Numbered from the stretch's first letter, positions 17,232 to 26,158 are shown. The stretch: DNA of 64,000 nt from Nevskiaceae bacterium (GCA_018883185.1 VEQP01000009.1:32329-96328), one strand, 5' to 3'. Notes: a model not told the origin generated them from the letters alone. Numbers and translations: made by a program.

Positions 17232-17775
17232 CGGTAAACAGGCTGCGGGTGTCGGCGGCCACCGCGCCGTGGCGCAGGAAAATCGCGATGCCCTCGATGA
17301 ATCCCAGCGTGTAGAGCAGGGCGGTCGCGCGCAGCAGCCCGCTGGTGTCGATCACGAATGACGAGAACACCACGAGCACCACGCCTACGGCGGCGGTGCG
17401 GTTCAGATGGGTGTGCAGCAGGATCAGTCGACCGCACTTGAGCCACGACACGGCGAGCATCAGCGCCAACATGCCGATGGCGAGGGCGATGAACGCGAGG
17501 TTGTCGAGCACCACGGCCGGGAACAACTGGTACAGCAGCAACGCGGCGCAGGGATAGAACACGAGATCGGCCACACCATCGAGCAGGGCGCCGCGCTCGC
17601 TCGTCTGTTGCCAGCGTCGGGCCAGCCAGCCGTCGAGAAAGTCGCTAAGCCCGAGCACGGCAAACCACGCGAGCAGCGCGGCGCGGTTCGTTTGCGCATC
17701 GAAGAGGAACAACAGCGGTGAGCCGAAGAAACGAAACACCGACAGGGCGTTGGGCAGGTTCACGGCAGGCATCAT
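17164..17775 (-). CDS. CDP-alcohol phosphatidyltransferase family membrane protein
   Basis: The complete CDP-alcohol phosphotransferase signature, DG-x2-AR-x8-G-x3-D-x3-D, is present in LDGWLARRWQQTSERGALLDGVADLV. The rest is a set of hydrophobic helices, as in PgsA/Pss-type enzymes that transfer a phosphatidyl group from CDP-diacylglycerol to an alcohol at the inner membrane. Two adjacent ATGs (17775 and 17772) follow GAGG, so the track start at 17841 is rejected; the protein is about 203 residues. The C-terminal tail is hydrophilic. The alcohol acceptor is unknown. It is divergent from the VOC gene at 17823. Confidence 0.82.
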   Translation of the reverse strand: MMPAVNLPNALSVFRFFGSPLLFLFDAQTNRAALLAWFAVLGLSDFLDGWLARRWQQTSERGALLDGVADLVFYPCAALLLYQLFPAVVLDNLAFIALAIGMLALMLAVSWLKCGRLILLHTHLNRTAAVGVVLVVFSSFVIDTSGLLRATALLYTLGFIEGIAIFLRHGAVAADTRSLFTVNEYPPPSAAHAPASLQAPKSD

Positions 17776-17822
17776 GCCGCCTCGCCCCGGTATTCGGCAA
17801 AGGTCGTAAACTCCAAGATCCA

Positions 17823-18899
17823 ATGACCCGTCGAAACTCAATCATCGCGCTGCTGCTCGCCTTGTGTGCGTTGGCACTGGATGCTGCGCCTGCGCCTCGT
17901 TCGCCAGTGCAGGCCGCCGTCGGTGAGGGTTATGCCGAGGCACTCGATCGAGGTTGGCTTGAGGCCGTCATCACCGTTCGACGTGCTGAACCCGTGTTGC
18001 AATTGGCCGAGCAGGTGGCTGGCTGGCAGATCGTCGCCGTGCCCTCGGCTAACGGCAGTGCAGCGAGCGCCCGCACTGGTTCCGGTGAGCCGCGCGAATG
18101 GCGGGTCGGTGACGCTTCCGGCCAACCGGGAGTGCTGCGGGTGATCGAGGCTCGCCCAGCCAACTCGGGATCGTCGGCGAGGCCCTTACGTGCTTCGGCT
18201 CAACCCTGGGATACAGGCGGGCATTTCAGCGTGATGACGCGATCCAATGACGCCGAGGGACGTTGGCGCGCCGCCGAGGCGCTCGGCTGGGGTGCGTGGA
18301 ATGCGCCGGTCGAGCTCGATTTCGGCGGCGTGCGGCTCGCCAACGTCATCTTGCGCGGTCCTGAGGGCGTCAACCTGTCGATCTACGAACGACGTGAACC
18401 GCGTTTGCCCGATGCACCGGATCTACGTGGCTTGCGTCGTCCGTTCAATGCCATGCAGATCGTGCGCGATCCGCTTGCAGCGCGACGCTTCTATGTGGAC
18501 ATCCTGAAATTCGAAGTGCTCGCCGAGGGGCGGTATCGTGGTGCGCCCGGGGTCGTCAACAATTTCGGCATGCCGGCCAACCTCGCCGGCGATGTGGCGC
18601 TCGATTACATGATCCTCGCGCCGGTCAAGAACGGACCGACGCAAATCGAGGTGGTGCGCTTCAATGGCATCCAAGGTCGTGCCCTGCCAACCGATCCGGC
18701 ACCGACCCTCGGCATCACGGCGTTGCGCTTTCCGGTGAGCCGCCTCGCGCTCATCGAGGAGCGACTGCGCGCGGCTAACTGGCCACTACTGCAGGCGCCG
18801 GCCGAGCGGCAACTGCCGCCGTACGGCCGCGTGCGCTGGCTCGCCGTGAGCTCACCCGAGGGTGCGGTGCTCGAATTTTTCGAACTCAGCGACCCATGA
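17823..18899 (+). CDS. Exported VOC (glyoxalase-fold) protein
   Basis: The 358-residue product starts with a signal peptide (MTRRNSIIALLLALCALALDAAPA). Two glyoxalase/vicinal-oxygen-chelate modules appear likely: one at roughly residues 45-200, and a clearer one from FNAMQIVRDPLAARRFYVDILKFEVLAEG to VLEFFELSD. VOC proteins include dioxygenases, isomerases and binding proteins. Export to the periplasm is unusual for catalytic VOC enzymes. The gene ends 14 bases inside the 3' end of a convergent DUF1838 gene. I infer a possible link to that cluster from position only. Confidence 0.75.
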   Translation: MTRRNSIIALLLALCALALDAAPAPRSPVQAAVGEGYAEALDRGWLEAVITVRRAEPVLQLAEQVAGWQIVAVPSANGSAASARTGSGEPREWRVGDASGQPGVLRVIEARPANSGSSARPLRASAQPWDTGGHFSVMTRSNDAEGRWRAAEALGWGAWNAPVELDFGGVRLANVILRGPEGVNLSIYERREPRLPDAPDLRGLRRPFNAMQIVRDPLAARRFYVDILKFEVLAEGRYRGAPGVVNNFGMPANLAGDVALDYMILAPVKNGPTQIEVVRFNGIQGRALPTDPAPTLGITALRFPVSRLALIEERLRAANWPLLQAPAERQLPPYGRVRWLAVSSPEGAVLEFFELSDP

Positions 18900-19821
18900 T
18901 GGGCTGACCGGGGCCGTACTTGGCCATGTATTCGGCAAAGTCGATGCGCGGCTTGGTCCAGGACTTCAAGTCAAAGATTTCCGGTGTCTTCTTCTCGAGT
19001 GCCAAGCGGGCGCCGCGCGGCAGATCGTCGAGGCTGCGCAGCTTCGTGCCAAGACCCTTGCCCCAGGTACGCCCCGGCGTCTTGCCCATGCCGAGCCAGG
19101 GATGAAAGCTCACGAGGTTCTGGAACTGAACGGTCGAGAGGGCACTGGATTTACCCGGGTCCTGGATGTCGCGTACGTCGGCCGCAAAAAAGTAATGCGA
19201 GTCCCAGTAGAACGTCGGGCCGCCCGCTTCCTTCGGCCATTTGTCTTCCTTGAACGGATTGGGGAATGAGAACGACGACTGGTTGGGCGCGAGCACTTTG
19301 CCGGCGATCACGTCGATGCGCATGTCCTTGGGCTTGAGCGTCGCTTCGGGTCCGGTGACGATACCATCGGGCCCGATTTCCACCGAAAGTGGGCCGCCGG
19401 CGAATTGCCAGATTTCGCGCTTTTCGCCCGTGACCGGATTGACCCAGTGATCGACGAGATCATCGGTGTCGAAGGCCGTGTACGCGCCGACTTCGCGAAC
19501 CATGCACTTGTAGTTGCCGTTGGGCAGCGGGGACCAGGAGCCTGCGGCGAGGTTCTGCATGGTCAGCATGGGCTTCAAATTGCCGTCGTTGAGCCACAGG
19601 TACAGATGCAGCCGGCTGAAGGTGTAGACCGTTTCCTCGGCGATCGACCCCTTGAGCTTGGCGAGCAGGCGCGCGCGCGCCTTGGGATCCTCAAGTTGCA
19701 GTGCAGCGACGCCCCCGGGCGTGGCGGCCACGGCAGGCGAGAGCATCGAGGCGGCCATTGACCCGCCGATGGCCACCGAAGCGCCGAGCATCGAGCGACG
19801 CGAAATACCCATGTCCGACAT
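18886..19821 (-). CDS. DUF1838 family protein, Tat-exported (paralog 1)
   Basis: A 311-residue protein beginning with a Tat-type signal (MGISRRSMLGASVAIGG...AVAA). The body carries features I associate with DUF1838: an N-terminal TFSRLHLYLWLNDG segment, HWVNPVTGEK, and a C-terminal region SFHPWLGMGKTPGRTWGKGLGTKLRSLDDLP. The molecular function of DUF1838 is not known to me. The track ORF runs to 20775 across the antisense of another gene; the ATG at 19821 has a GAGGGGG ribosome site and the signal peptide, so it is the true start. It is divergent from the paralog-2 operon, 99 bases away. Confidence 0.82.
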   Translation of the reverse strand: MSDMGISRRSMLGASVAIGGSMAASMLSPAVAATPGGVAALQLEDPKARARLLAKLKGSIAEETVYTFSRLHLYLWLNDGNLKPMLTMQNLAAGSWSPLPNGNYKCMVREVGAYTAFDTDDLVDHWVNPVTGEKREIWQFAGGPLSVEIGPDGIVTGPEATLKPKDMRIDVIAGKVLAPNQSSFSFPNPFKEDKWPKEAGGPTFYWDSHYFFAADVRDIQDPGKSSALSTVQFQNLVSFHPWLGMGKTPGRTWGKGLGTKLRSLDDLPRGARLALEKKTPEIFDLKSWTKPRIDFAEYMAKYGPGQPIMGR

Positions 19822-19920
19822 GTGAACCCCCTCGAAAAATGAGCTCTGAACATAACGCAAGCCGATGCGTGTTGTGCCTTGCGACGTTACCCTGTCCTCC
19901 TGTTGCTCAAAGGGGGTCAA
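19822..19920. promoter_or_regulatory. Divergent promoter region of the DUF1838 cluster
   Basis: These 99 bases separate two divergent Tat-exported DUF1838 genes and must carry the promoter for the ten-gene operon as well as that of paralog 1. Both genes have strong purine-rich ribosome sites at its edges. I found no convincing sigma-70 boxes by eye. Confidence 0.45.
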
Positions 19921-20823
19921 ATGAGCGAAGCCAGTGCATGGTCCAGACGTGAGGCCTTGACGGGCCTCGGGTTGCTCGCGATGGCGGGGGGCAGTCACGC
20001 CGGCGCGACTGGCGCCACCAACGCGGGCCTCGTCAATCCGCCGCGTTCGTCCGCACCAGCGGTACTTTCCGCCGAGGCTTTTGCCGACTTCATGCGATTG
20101 CGGACTGCGCCCGATGGTCGGCCCGTGCTTTGGGTGTATTCCGGCGTGCTGGTCGTGAAGCCCGAGGGCGAGGTGGCCCAGCCGCTCGCACGCATCGAGG
20201 GACTGAGTCGCTCGTTCGCGGTTGCGCAGCCCGATGGTAGTTACCTCTGGACGCTCGATGAGGCCGGTTATTACTGCGATCCGCTGACCGGAGAGGTTGC
20301 CTCGTCGCTGTTCAACCCGTTCATCGGTCAGCACGTGGTGCCGAAGCACTATCGCTCGCCACAGACGCTGCGCTTCAGCCGCAACGGAGTTGCGCCGGTT
20401 CGCGAGCTGCCACCCGGCATCGACTTTCACGGCGAGATTACGCGCCTCGGAGAAGTCGCCGGCACCGCCGCCATGACCGAAGACTTGTATGTGCGGATGG
20501 GCGCCACGGCCGCGACGGCGGATCGCCCGGCCCGTCCGGTACGCTTCGCCAATTCGCTCGCGACCTTCACGACACTGCGACGCAACCTGCAGCGCCCGGC
20601 GAACGAATGGGTCGACTGCCAGTTCAACTACACCACGCTCAATACCTTCGTCGACTGGCTGCAGCTCGGCGGTAGGGCGGGCGTGCAGGACATGCGGATC
20701 GTCGGTATCAAGTGTCGCCTCGAAGACCGCGAGGCCGTACCGAGTGGTTTGCGCGCGCGCATTGAGCGCGAGCATCCGGATTTGCTCAAGGCCGATTTTC
20801 GTACCGGGGGTGCGGGCGCATGA
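19921..20823 (+). CDS. DUF1838-like protein, Tat-exported (paralog 2)
   Basis: The 300-residue product begins with a Tat signal (AWSRREALTGLGLLAMAGGSHAGA). The body matches the other DUF1838 copies in order of motifs: GRPVLWVYSGVLVV, PLARIEGLSRSF, YYCDPLTGEVASSLFNPFIGQHV, and a tail where VDWLQLGGRAG replaces the usual W-x2-WM-x-MG. It is therefore a diverged member. The ATG at 19921 has AAAGGGGG upstream. It is the first gene of a ten-gene operon, and its stop overlaps the start of paralog 3 (ATGA). The function is unknown; periplasmic location is expected. Confidence 0.78.
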   Translation: MSEASAWSRREALTGLGLLAMAGGSHAGATGATNAGLVNPPRSSAPAVLSAEAFADFMRLRTAPDGRPVLWVYSGVLVVKPEGEVAQPLARIEGLSRSFAVAQPDGSYLWTLDEAGYYCDPLTGEVASSLFNPFIGQHVVPKHYRSPQTLRFSRNGVAPVRELPPGIDFHGEITRLGEVAGTAAMTEDLYVRMGATAATADRPARPVRFANSLATFTTLRRNLQRPANEWVDCQFNYTTLNTFVDWLQLGGRAGVQDMRIVGIKCRLEDREAVPSGLRARIEREHPDLLKADFRTGGAGA

Positions 20824-21767
20824 TTGATCGACGAAGTCTCTTGCAGGGTGTGGGCTTCGCGGCGGTGCTGCAAGCCCCGGTGCTGGTTGAAGCTGGCGCT
20901 ACCGTTGCCACCGCTGCTCGGGGCAGCGCCCCGGGTGCGCTCGATCTGCGCACTGCGGAGGGCAATGTGAAGGCGATGGCGAAGATGTCGGCCACGCTCG
21001 CGCCCGATGGCCACAAGCACGGCTGGTACAGCGGCGTGTTGATGGGTGTGGTGCCGGGACAGGCGGTACGCGAACTCGTAGGCATCATCGGTATGAGCAC
21101 GCAGCGGCTGCGCGCTGTGCCGGAGCAGGGTGGCTATCAGTTGTTGCAGAAGGAGTGCGGCTTCTTCACAGATCTTGCGACCGGTGCCGTGCTCGATCGC
21201 TGGCTCAACCCTTACCTCAACGAGTTCGTCGAGCCGTTCCATATTGCGAACCCGGCGGTGAATCGCTGGATCCTGCCGGTGGTGAAGGAAGAGCGATTCT
21301 ATGATCGCGTGCAGAACGACGCGCCGATGGAACGACCGTTCGTGCTGCCTTGGCAGCGTGCCGGCGATCGCGTGATGCTGGAACAGCGCACCCATTTTTG
21401 GGCTAACAATCCGCTCGATCCCGCTATCTGGAAGCGCGAAAGCGGCGGGCCGCGCATCCAGGTCTCCGATTGCATGAGTTACAACGCGCGCTATGAAGAT
21501 CTCGTCGATCCGCGACGCGACAGCGTCGAGTATTCCGGGCATTGGGTGCACGTGCGCCCCTGGCAGCCGTGGATGCTGATGGGAGCGCACCCCGGACATT
21601 GCCTCTACAGCGCGATGACAGGCAGTGCGCTGCGTGCCGAGAACGTGCCGGCACACATTCTCGGCATCGTGCGCGAGCGTCTGCCAGAGTTTTTGCAGCC
21701 GCCCACCGAAGTGCGCAAGAGCGAACCCAGCATGATTCGCTTCATGCGTGAGCGCAAACCGTCGTGA
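20820..21767 (+). CDS. DUF1838 family protein, Tat-exported (paralog 3)
   Basis: The 315-residue protein starts with a Tat-like signal (MIDRRSLLQGVGFAAVLQAPVLVEAGA). It carries the family marks: HGWYSGVLMG, FTDLATGAVLDRWLNPYLNEF, and WVHVRPWQPWMLMGAHPGH followed by ENVPAHILGIVRERLP. Function unknown. It is coupled to paralog 2 by an ATGA overlap and to the next gene by GTGA. The conserved tryptophans, glycines and aspartates suggest a shared pocket, but no known catalytic motif is evident. Confidence 0.82.
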   Translation: MIDRRSLLQGVGFAAVLQAPVLVEAGATVATAARGSAPGALDLRTAEGNVKAMAKMSATLAPDGHKHGWYSGVLMGVVPGQAVRELVGIIGMSTQRLRAVPEQGGYQLLQKECGFFTDLATGAVLDRWLNPYLNEFVEPFHIANPAVNRWILPVVKEERFYDRVQNDAPMERPFVLPWQRAGDRVMLEQRTHFWANNPLDPAIWKRESGGPRIQVSDCMSYNARYEDLVDPRRDSVEYSGHWVHVRPWQPWMLMGAHPGHCLYSAMTGSALRAENVPAHILGIVRERLPEFLQPPTEVRKSEPSMIRFMRERKPS

Positions 21768-22465
21768 CGGGTCCGTTGCACCGGCATTACCGCGGCAAGA
21801 TGCTATATCTCACCGATGGCATCGGTGAGATGGGCCGCGAGTTCTTCAGCGTTACCGTACAGCCTAACGGCGAGCGCACGCTGCGCGCGCAGTGCGAGAT
21901 GGACGACGATCGACTACTGCGCGACGTGGTGCTCACCGTCGATGCCGAGTGGCGACCGAAGGACGCCTTCATGCGCTTGACGGTTGATGGCCAGTTGCTC
22001 GGGACCTCGTGGTTCAACTTCACTACGCGTACCGCGCACTGCGAGGGGCTCACCTCGCGCGAGGGGCGGGTTTCGCAGCGCTTCGAACTCGATGAGGATA
22101 TCGAGTCGTTCGGTACCCACGCTCTGCATGGCGATGCTTGGGTGGTGGCCCGGTTGCGTCGACATGCCGGACCGATGGAGCGCTTTGCGCTCGCGACCTT
22201 CACCAATTCGACGCAGGCTAACGGCGCCTCGGGGCCGACGCTGATTCGTCTCGGCGAGGGTTATTCGCGGATCCACGACCTTGGCGAAAAGACGCTCTCG
22301 GTGCCGGCCGGGCAGTTCGCCACCCGACACATCCGCATCGATGTGCCCGGCGTAGATGATTTCGAGGTCTGGGCCGGCGGCGAGGATTGCTTGCCCGTCC
22401 AGCTACGGTCAAAGAATTTACGTCAGACCTATGTGCTGGTGGATGTGCAGGGGGAGTGGCGATGA
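21764..22465 (+). CDS. Protein of unknown function in DUF1838 operon
   Basis: A 233-residue protein with no signal peptide or membrane helix; I do not recognise the family. It is rich in beta-strand-like segments (MLYLTDGIGEMGREFFSVTVQPNGERTLRAQCEMDDDRLLRDVVLTVDAEWRP; LSVPAGQFATRHIRIDVPG; FEVWAGGEDCLPVQLRS), a pattern reminiscent of lipid-binding or DUF3108-type beta proteins, but this is only a resemblance. The start is a GTG forming GTGA with the previous stop, and its own stop overlaps the next ATG. It is the only apparently soluble cytoplasmic product among the first genes of the operon. Confidence 0.72.
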   Translation: MTGPLHRHYRGKMLYLTDGIGEMGREFFSVTVQPNGERTLRAQCEMDDDRLLRDVVLTVDAEWRPKDAFMRLTVDGQLLGTSWFNFTTRTAHCEGLTSREGRVSQRFELDEDIESFGTHALHGDAWVVARLRRHAGPMERFALATFTNSTQANGASGPTLIRLGEGYSRIHDLGEKTLSVPAGQFATRHIRIDVPGVDDFEVWAGGEDCLPVQLRSKNLRQTYVLVDVQGEWR

Positions 22466-23352
22466 CGATGCGTATCAATCGACGCGAGGTGGTGGGCGGT
22501 GCAATCGGTGCGGTGGCCACTAGCGCCGTGGCCTCAGCGACTGCAGCGCCGTCGACCAAGGCCGCCACCGCGGCGCGCGCGGCGGCACCGTCGCCAGCAC
22601 CGCCCGATGCGCTCACGCTCTATCGGAAAATGCATCTTCGAACTGACGATGGCTTGCTGTTCTGGTGGCTGCAGGGGCCGAAAATCGGCCAGGTGGGCAC
22701 CACGTTGACACCGCTCTACACGAGTAGCATCGGTACGTTGCAACGCGTGCGGCACCGCGAGGATGGCGGGTTCGACGTCACGCAGCTCGAGCTCATCATC
22801 CTCTGCGACTTGAGCAGCGGGGAGCCGCTGAGTCAGTGGCAAAACCCCTATACGAACGAGATGATCCCTATCCGATTTTCACCCGTCGGGCCGACGGTGG
22901 TGCGCTATCGAGCCGACAACTCACGCGTGCTGCCGACCGAGATCGGAGGAACGCCGCTGCAGGCCACCGCCACCATGCATGCCCCGGTGATCGTCGGTGA
23001 CGATGTGTTCCAGCGCGACGAGTCCGTGGCCCGGGTGTTTACCCCCGGTCGTACGACGCCCTTCGAGGTCAACGACATCGCGGTCTATCACGGCAGTCTC
23101 GCCAATCTCGCCGATCCCGCGGTGACCGTGGGCGAGGCGACGGTATTCTTTGCCGAGGTCACGGGCTGGCAACGGTGGATGAACATGGGCGAGCGCCCTG
23201 GCAATCTGACCTCTCGTCTGACGGGTCGTAAGGTGAGGCGCTACGAGGACTTGCCGCAGAGGTGGCGCGATCAACTAACGGTTGTGGCGCCGAAGATTGC
23301 TGCCGACCCCATTGCAGCCCTTGATGGTGCCGCCGCGCGTTTCGATCGATGA
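22462..23352 (+). CDS. DUF1838 family protein, Tat-exported (paralog 4)
   Basis: The 296-residue product carries a Tat-type leader (MRINRREVVGGAIGAVATSAVASATAA) followed by an alanine-rich linker. Family marks are DLSSGEPLSQWQNPYTNEMIPI and EVTGWQRWMNMGERPGNLTSRLTGRKVRRYEDLPQRWRDQL. The track begins at 22387, but the ATG at 22462 overlaps the previous stop (ATGA) and has GGGGGAG upstream. Function unknown. With paralogs 1 to 3 it forms an unusually dense DUF1838 group. Confidence 0.82.
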   Translation: MTMRINRREVVGGAIGAVATSAVASATAAPSTKAATAARAAAPSPAPPDALTLYRKMHLRTDDGLLFWWLQGPKIGQVGTTLTPLYTSSIGTLQRVRHREDGGFDVTQLELIILCDLSSGEPLSQWQNPYTNEMIPIRFSPVGPTVVRYRADNSRVLPTEIGGTPLQATATMHAPVIVGDDVFQRDESVARVFTPGRTTPFEVNDIAVYHGSLANLADPAVTVGEATVFFAEVTGWQRWMNMGERPGNLTSRLTGRKVRRYEDLPQRWRDQLTVVAPKIAADPIAALDGAAARFDR

Positions 23353-23359
23353 GGTGACC

Positions 23360-24277
23360 ATGTTGCGTAAACGATTATTTTCTTTGTTGCTCCTCGGACT
23401 GAGCCCGTTTGCCTCGTTGGCGGCGGAACCCGAGGCTCCGGGCACGCCCGCAGGGTTCACCTTCCGCTACCTGACGGCGACCGATGGCGTGCCGCTCAAC
23501 GTGGTCGAGACGGGCAACCCGCAAGGGCCGGCCATCATTTTTTTACATGGGTATACGCAAAGCTATCTCAGCTGGCACCCGCAGCTAGACGATGCGGTGC
23601 TGCGCGCCAAGTACCGGTTGATCGCCGTCGATCTGCGCGGACACGGCGCTTCGGGCAAGCCCTGGGACAAGGCGGCCTACGCGGGTCATCTACCCTGGGC
23701 GCGCGACGTACGCAGTGTCGTCGAGCAACTCGGCGTGAGCCGTCCGTGGCTCGTCGGTTGGTCGTTCGGCGGTTTCGTTGCCATGGATTACGTGCGCGAG
23801 TACGGCGAGGCCGCGGTTGCCGGCGTGATGATGACCGGCAGCCATGGCGGACTGTTGTCGCGTCCCATGGGGCCACCGCCGGCATTCACCGGTGATCTGG
23901 ACCTCGCCATCGAGGGCGCGCGGACATTTATGAAAATGATGTCGGTGCAGCCGCCCGCCGCCGCTACGATTGATCGTGGTACCTATGCCAATGTCATGAT
24001 GCCGCCGTACGTGCGTAATGCCATGTGGGGTAAGCGACTCGACAACACCGATCTCACGCCGCGCTTAAAGTTGCCGGTACTTATGATCCTAGGTCGGCAG
24101 GATCTGAGCCTGCCCGCCGATACGATAGCGACGGCGCTGGCATCACGATCCAACATCACGGTGCGGATATTCGAGCAGACGGGGCACTCGGCGTTCATCG
24201 AGCACCCCGCGCAATTCAATCAGGAACTCGCGGCTTTCGTGGCCAAGGCCGGCGTGGCCAAAGGGAGTGCGCAATGA
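23360..24277 (+). CDS. Exported alpha/beta hydrolase
   Basis: A 305-residue hydrolase with a Sec signal peptide (MLRKRLFSLLLLGLSPFASLAA). The catalytic core is intact: FLHGYTQSYLSW (oxyanion), DLRGHGASG, nucleophile elbow VGWSFGG with S135, acidic residue in ILGRQDLSLP and histidine in EQTGHSAFIEHP. The ATG is preceded by GAGGTG that overlaps the previous stop. Most likely a periplasmic esterase, lactonase or epoxide-hydrolase-like enzyme. It is the fifth gene of the operon, coupled to the next by ATGA. Confidence 0.86.
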   Translation: MLRKRLFSLLLLGLSPFASLAAEPEAPGTPAGFTFRYLTATDGVPLNVVETGNPQGPAIIFLHGYTQSYLSWHPQLDDAVLRAKYRLIAVDLRGHGASGKPWDKAAYAGHLPWARDVRSVVEQLGVSRPWLVGWSFGGFVAMDYVREYGEAAVAGVMMTGSHGGLLSRPMGPPPAFTGDLDLAIEGARTFMKMMSVQPPAAATIDRGTYANVMMPPYVRNAMWGKRLDNTDLTPRLKLPVLMILGRQDLSLPADTIATALASRSNITVRIFEQTGHSAFIEHPAQFNQELAAFVAKAGVAKGSAQ

Positions 24278-25305
24278 TCGCGTTTCGATTGGGGATGTTG
24301 TTTCGCTCGGCAGTGCCGGTGCGTTGGGGCCGGTTCGTGGGGATGGCGGCGTGGGCGTTGCTGCTCGGCACCCCAGCCGGCACCACGTGGGCGCTCGGGA
24401 CACCGTCGGTGCCGCTCGCCACGCTTGAATCCCGATACGTGACACCCACCTCGCGGTTCGTCGATATCGACGGCGTGCGTATGCACTACAAGGACGAGGG
24501 TGCGGGGCCTGCGGTGGTGATGCTGCATGCTTCCTTCATGAGCCTGCACAGTTGGGATGGTCTCGCCGCGGATCTGGCTCGGGATCACCGCGTGATCCGT
24601 TTCGATTTTCCGCTCGCCGGGCTGACTGGCCCGGATCCGCAGGGCCGCTACTCGATGGAGCGCAGCACCGAGCTCATGAATGGGCTGCTTGCCAAACTCG
24701 GCGTGAGCACCTATTCGATCATCGCGACCTCCTCGGGCGCCATCGTCGGCTTTCGTCAGGCGGCAGCCAAGCCTGAGGCGGTGACGCGGCTCATCCTCAT
24801 CAATGCGGCGGGCATGCCGCGCACTGCAGTGACCGACCCGAACCGGGAGCGGGGTTCGGCGTTCAGTCGCTGGCTGCAAGGCAAGTACAAGTCGCGTGGC
24901 TACTGGGAACAGTCGCTGACCGCGCAGTTCACCGGCGGCCAGCCGCCGCCCGCCGACATCGTCGAGCGTGTGTTCGATCTCAATCGACGCTCCGGGCTTG
25001 TCGAGGAGTCGGCGATCTACATGCGCAATTTCCGCACGGGTGATCCGGAGACCGTGCTCGGGCAGATTCGAGCGCCCACGCTGGTTCTTTGGGGTATGGG
25101 CAACATCACCGTCGCGCATCTCGAGGCCGATGTGTTCCAGCTTTGGTTGACACAGGCACCCTCGATCAAGAAAAAATATCCTCGCTATGGCCACTACGTC
25201 TACATGGAGAACCCCGGCATCGTGATTCCCGACGTCCGGAACTTTCTCGAAGGTCGGATGGATGCCGAGTTGCGCGTGACGCGGCGGATGCCGCCTGCTC
25301 CATGA
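24274..25305 (+). CDS. Alpha/beta hydrolase with N-terminal signal or anchor
   Basis: The 343-residue protein has a hydrophobic N-terminus (FVGMAAWALLLGTPAGTTWALG) that could be cleaved or serve as an anchor. The nucleophile elbow is IIATSSGAIVGF, with S153 in an A-T-S-S-G context rather than G-x-S-x-G; the remaining triad candidates are in LWGMGNITV and RYGHYVYMENP. The acidic residue is less clear, since the usual D is replaced by N (GNIT). It may still be active. It starts by ATGA overlap with the previous gene. Confidence 0.8.
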   Translation: MIAFRLGMLFRSAVPVRWGRFVGMAAWALLLGTPAGTTWALGTPSVPLATLESRYVTPTSRFVDIDGVRMHYKDEGAGPAVVMLHASFMSLHSWDGLAADLARDHRVIRFDFPLAGLTGPDPQGRYSMERSTELMNGLLAKLGVSTYSIIATSSGAIVGFRQAAAKPEAVTRLILINAAGMPRTAVTDPNRERGSAFSRWLQGKYKSRGYWEQSLTAQFTGGQPPPADIVERVFDLNRRSGLVEESAIYMRNFRTGDPETVLGQIRAPTLVLWGMGNITVAHLEADVFQLWLTQAPSIKKKYPRYGHYVYMENPGIVIPDVRNFLEGRMDAELRVTRRMPPAP

Positions 25306-25306
25306 C

Positions 25307-26158
25307 ATGACGCCGCTACAGTTCCAAAGCCTGGTGGTCGTCGGCATCCTGCTGTTCTACGCGCTGCTGGAGCTCGTACGCGGACGGTTCTTCACCGCGG
25401 CGGCCGACCGTGAAGACAATCGGCTCGATGTGGCGGTGATGGTCATGTTCCCGCTGGTATCGGGCGGCGTGTCGATCGTTGCAGTGGCGCTGTGCCAGGC
25501 CTTCATGCCGGCGCAGGCCGGCGCGCTCGCACACTGGCCATGGTGGGCCATGGTGCTGACCTTGCTCCTCGTCGACGATCTGACGCAGTACTTCTGGCAT
25601 CGACTGTCGCATACGAGCGTGCTCTGGCCGTTGCATCGGGCGCATCACAGCGCCTCGTACATGAGCGTGCGTGTGGTTTACCGCAACAACGCCTTGTACT
25701 ACGCGATGATGCCTGGACTATGGCTGAGCGCGATGTTCAGCTTCTTGGGTTTCAGTTGGGTGTATGTCGGCTACATCATGGTGAAGCTGGCCGTCATCGC
25801 CGGCGCGCACTGCAGCCTGCCCTGGGATGCGCCGCTTTATCGCATCGCGGCACTTCGACCGGTGATGTGGGTGCTCGAGCGCACCATTTCTACGCCCGCC
25901 ACGCACTGGGCGCATCACGCCTTGTCACAGGATGACGGCGTCGGTCACTACTCGGGCAATTTCGGCAATCTGCTCTTTCTGTGGGACGTGCTTTTCGGCA
26001 CGGCGCGCATCACTCGGCGCTATCCGCCGGCTTTTGGGCTGGCCGATGATCGCGCGCATGGTCACGAGAAGTGGTACACGCAAATGTTGTTCCCGTTCCT
26101 GCGTTCGCGCCGTGCCGAGTCGACCTTGGTCTGGCCGCCCGGGCGACCGCCGGCGTGA
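25307..26158 (+). CDS. Sterol desaturase/fatty acid hydroxylase family membrane enzyme
   Basis: A 283-residue integral membrane di-iron enzyme. The histidine clusters are HRLSHTSVLWPLHRAHHS (HxxxH and HxxHH) and THWAHHAL, in the usual spacing, embedded between hydrophobic helices. Family members hydroxylate or desaturate sterols, fatty acids, carotenoids or alkylglycerols using O2. It begins one base after the previous stop and ends in a GTGA overlap with the amidohydrolase gene. Its presence among exported enzymes hints at a lipid- or terpenoid-like substrate for the cluster; that is inference. Confidence 0.87.
   Translation: MTPLQFQSLVVVGILLFYALLELVRGRFFTAAADREDNRLDVAVMVMFPLVSGGVSIVAVALCQAFMPAQAGALAHWPWWAMVLTLLLVDDLTQYFWHRLSHTSVLWPLHRAHHSASYMSVRVVYRNNALYYAMMPGLWLSAMFSFLGFSWVYVGYIMVKLAVIAGAHCSLPWDAPLYRIAALRPVMWVLERTISTPATHWAHHALSQDDGVGHYSGNFGNLLFLWDVLFGTARITRRYPPAFGLADDRAHGHEKWYTQMLFPFLRSRRAESTLVWPPGRPPA

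Noticed and set aside
19822-20775. N-terminal extension of the DUF1838 paralog 1 ORF
   Set aside because: The extension is antisense to paralog 2; a Tat leader and strong ribosome site mark the internal start at 19821.
20628-21656. 342-residue minus-strand ORF
   Set aside because: Antisense to DUF1838 paralog 3, which has a Tat leader and coupled start.
24220-25347. 375-residue minus-strand ORF
   Set aside because: Antisense to the alpha/beta hydrolase with intact motifs; no family match seen.
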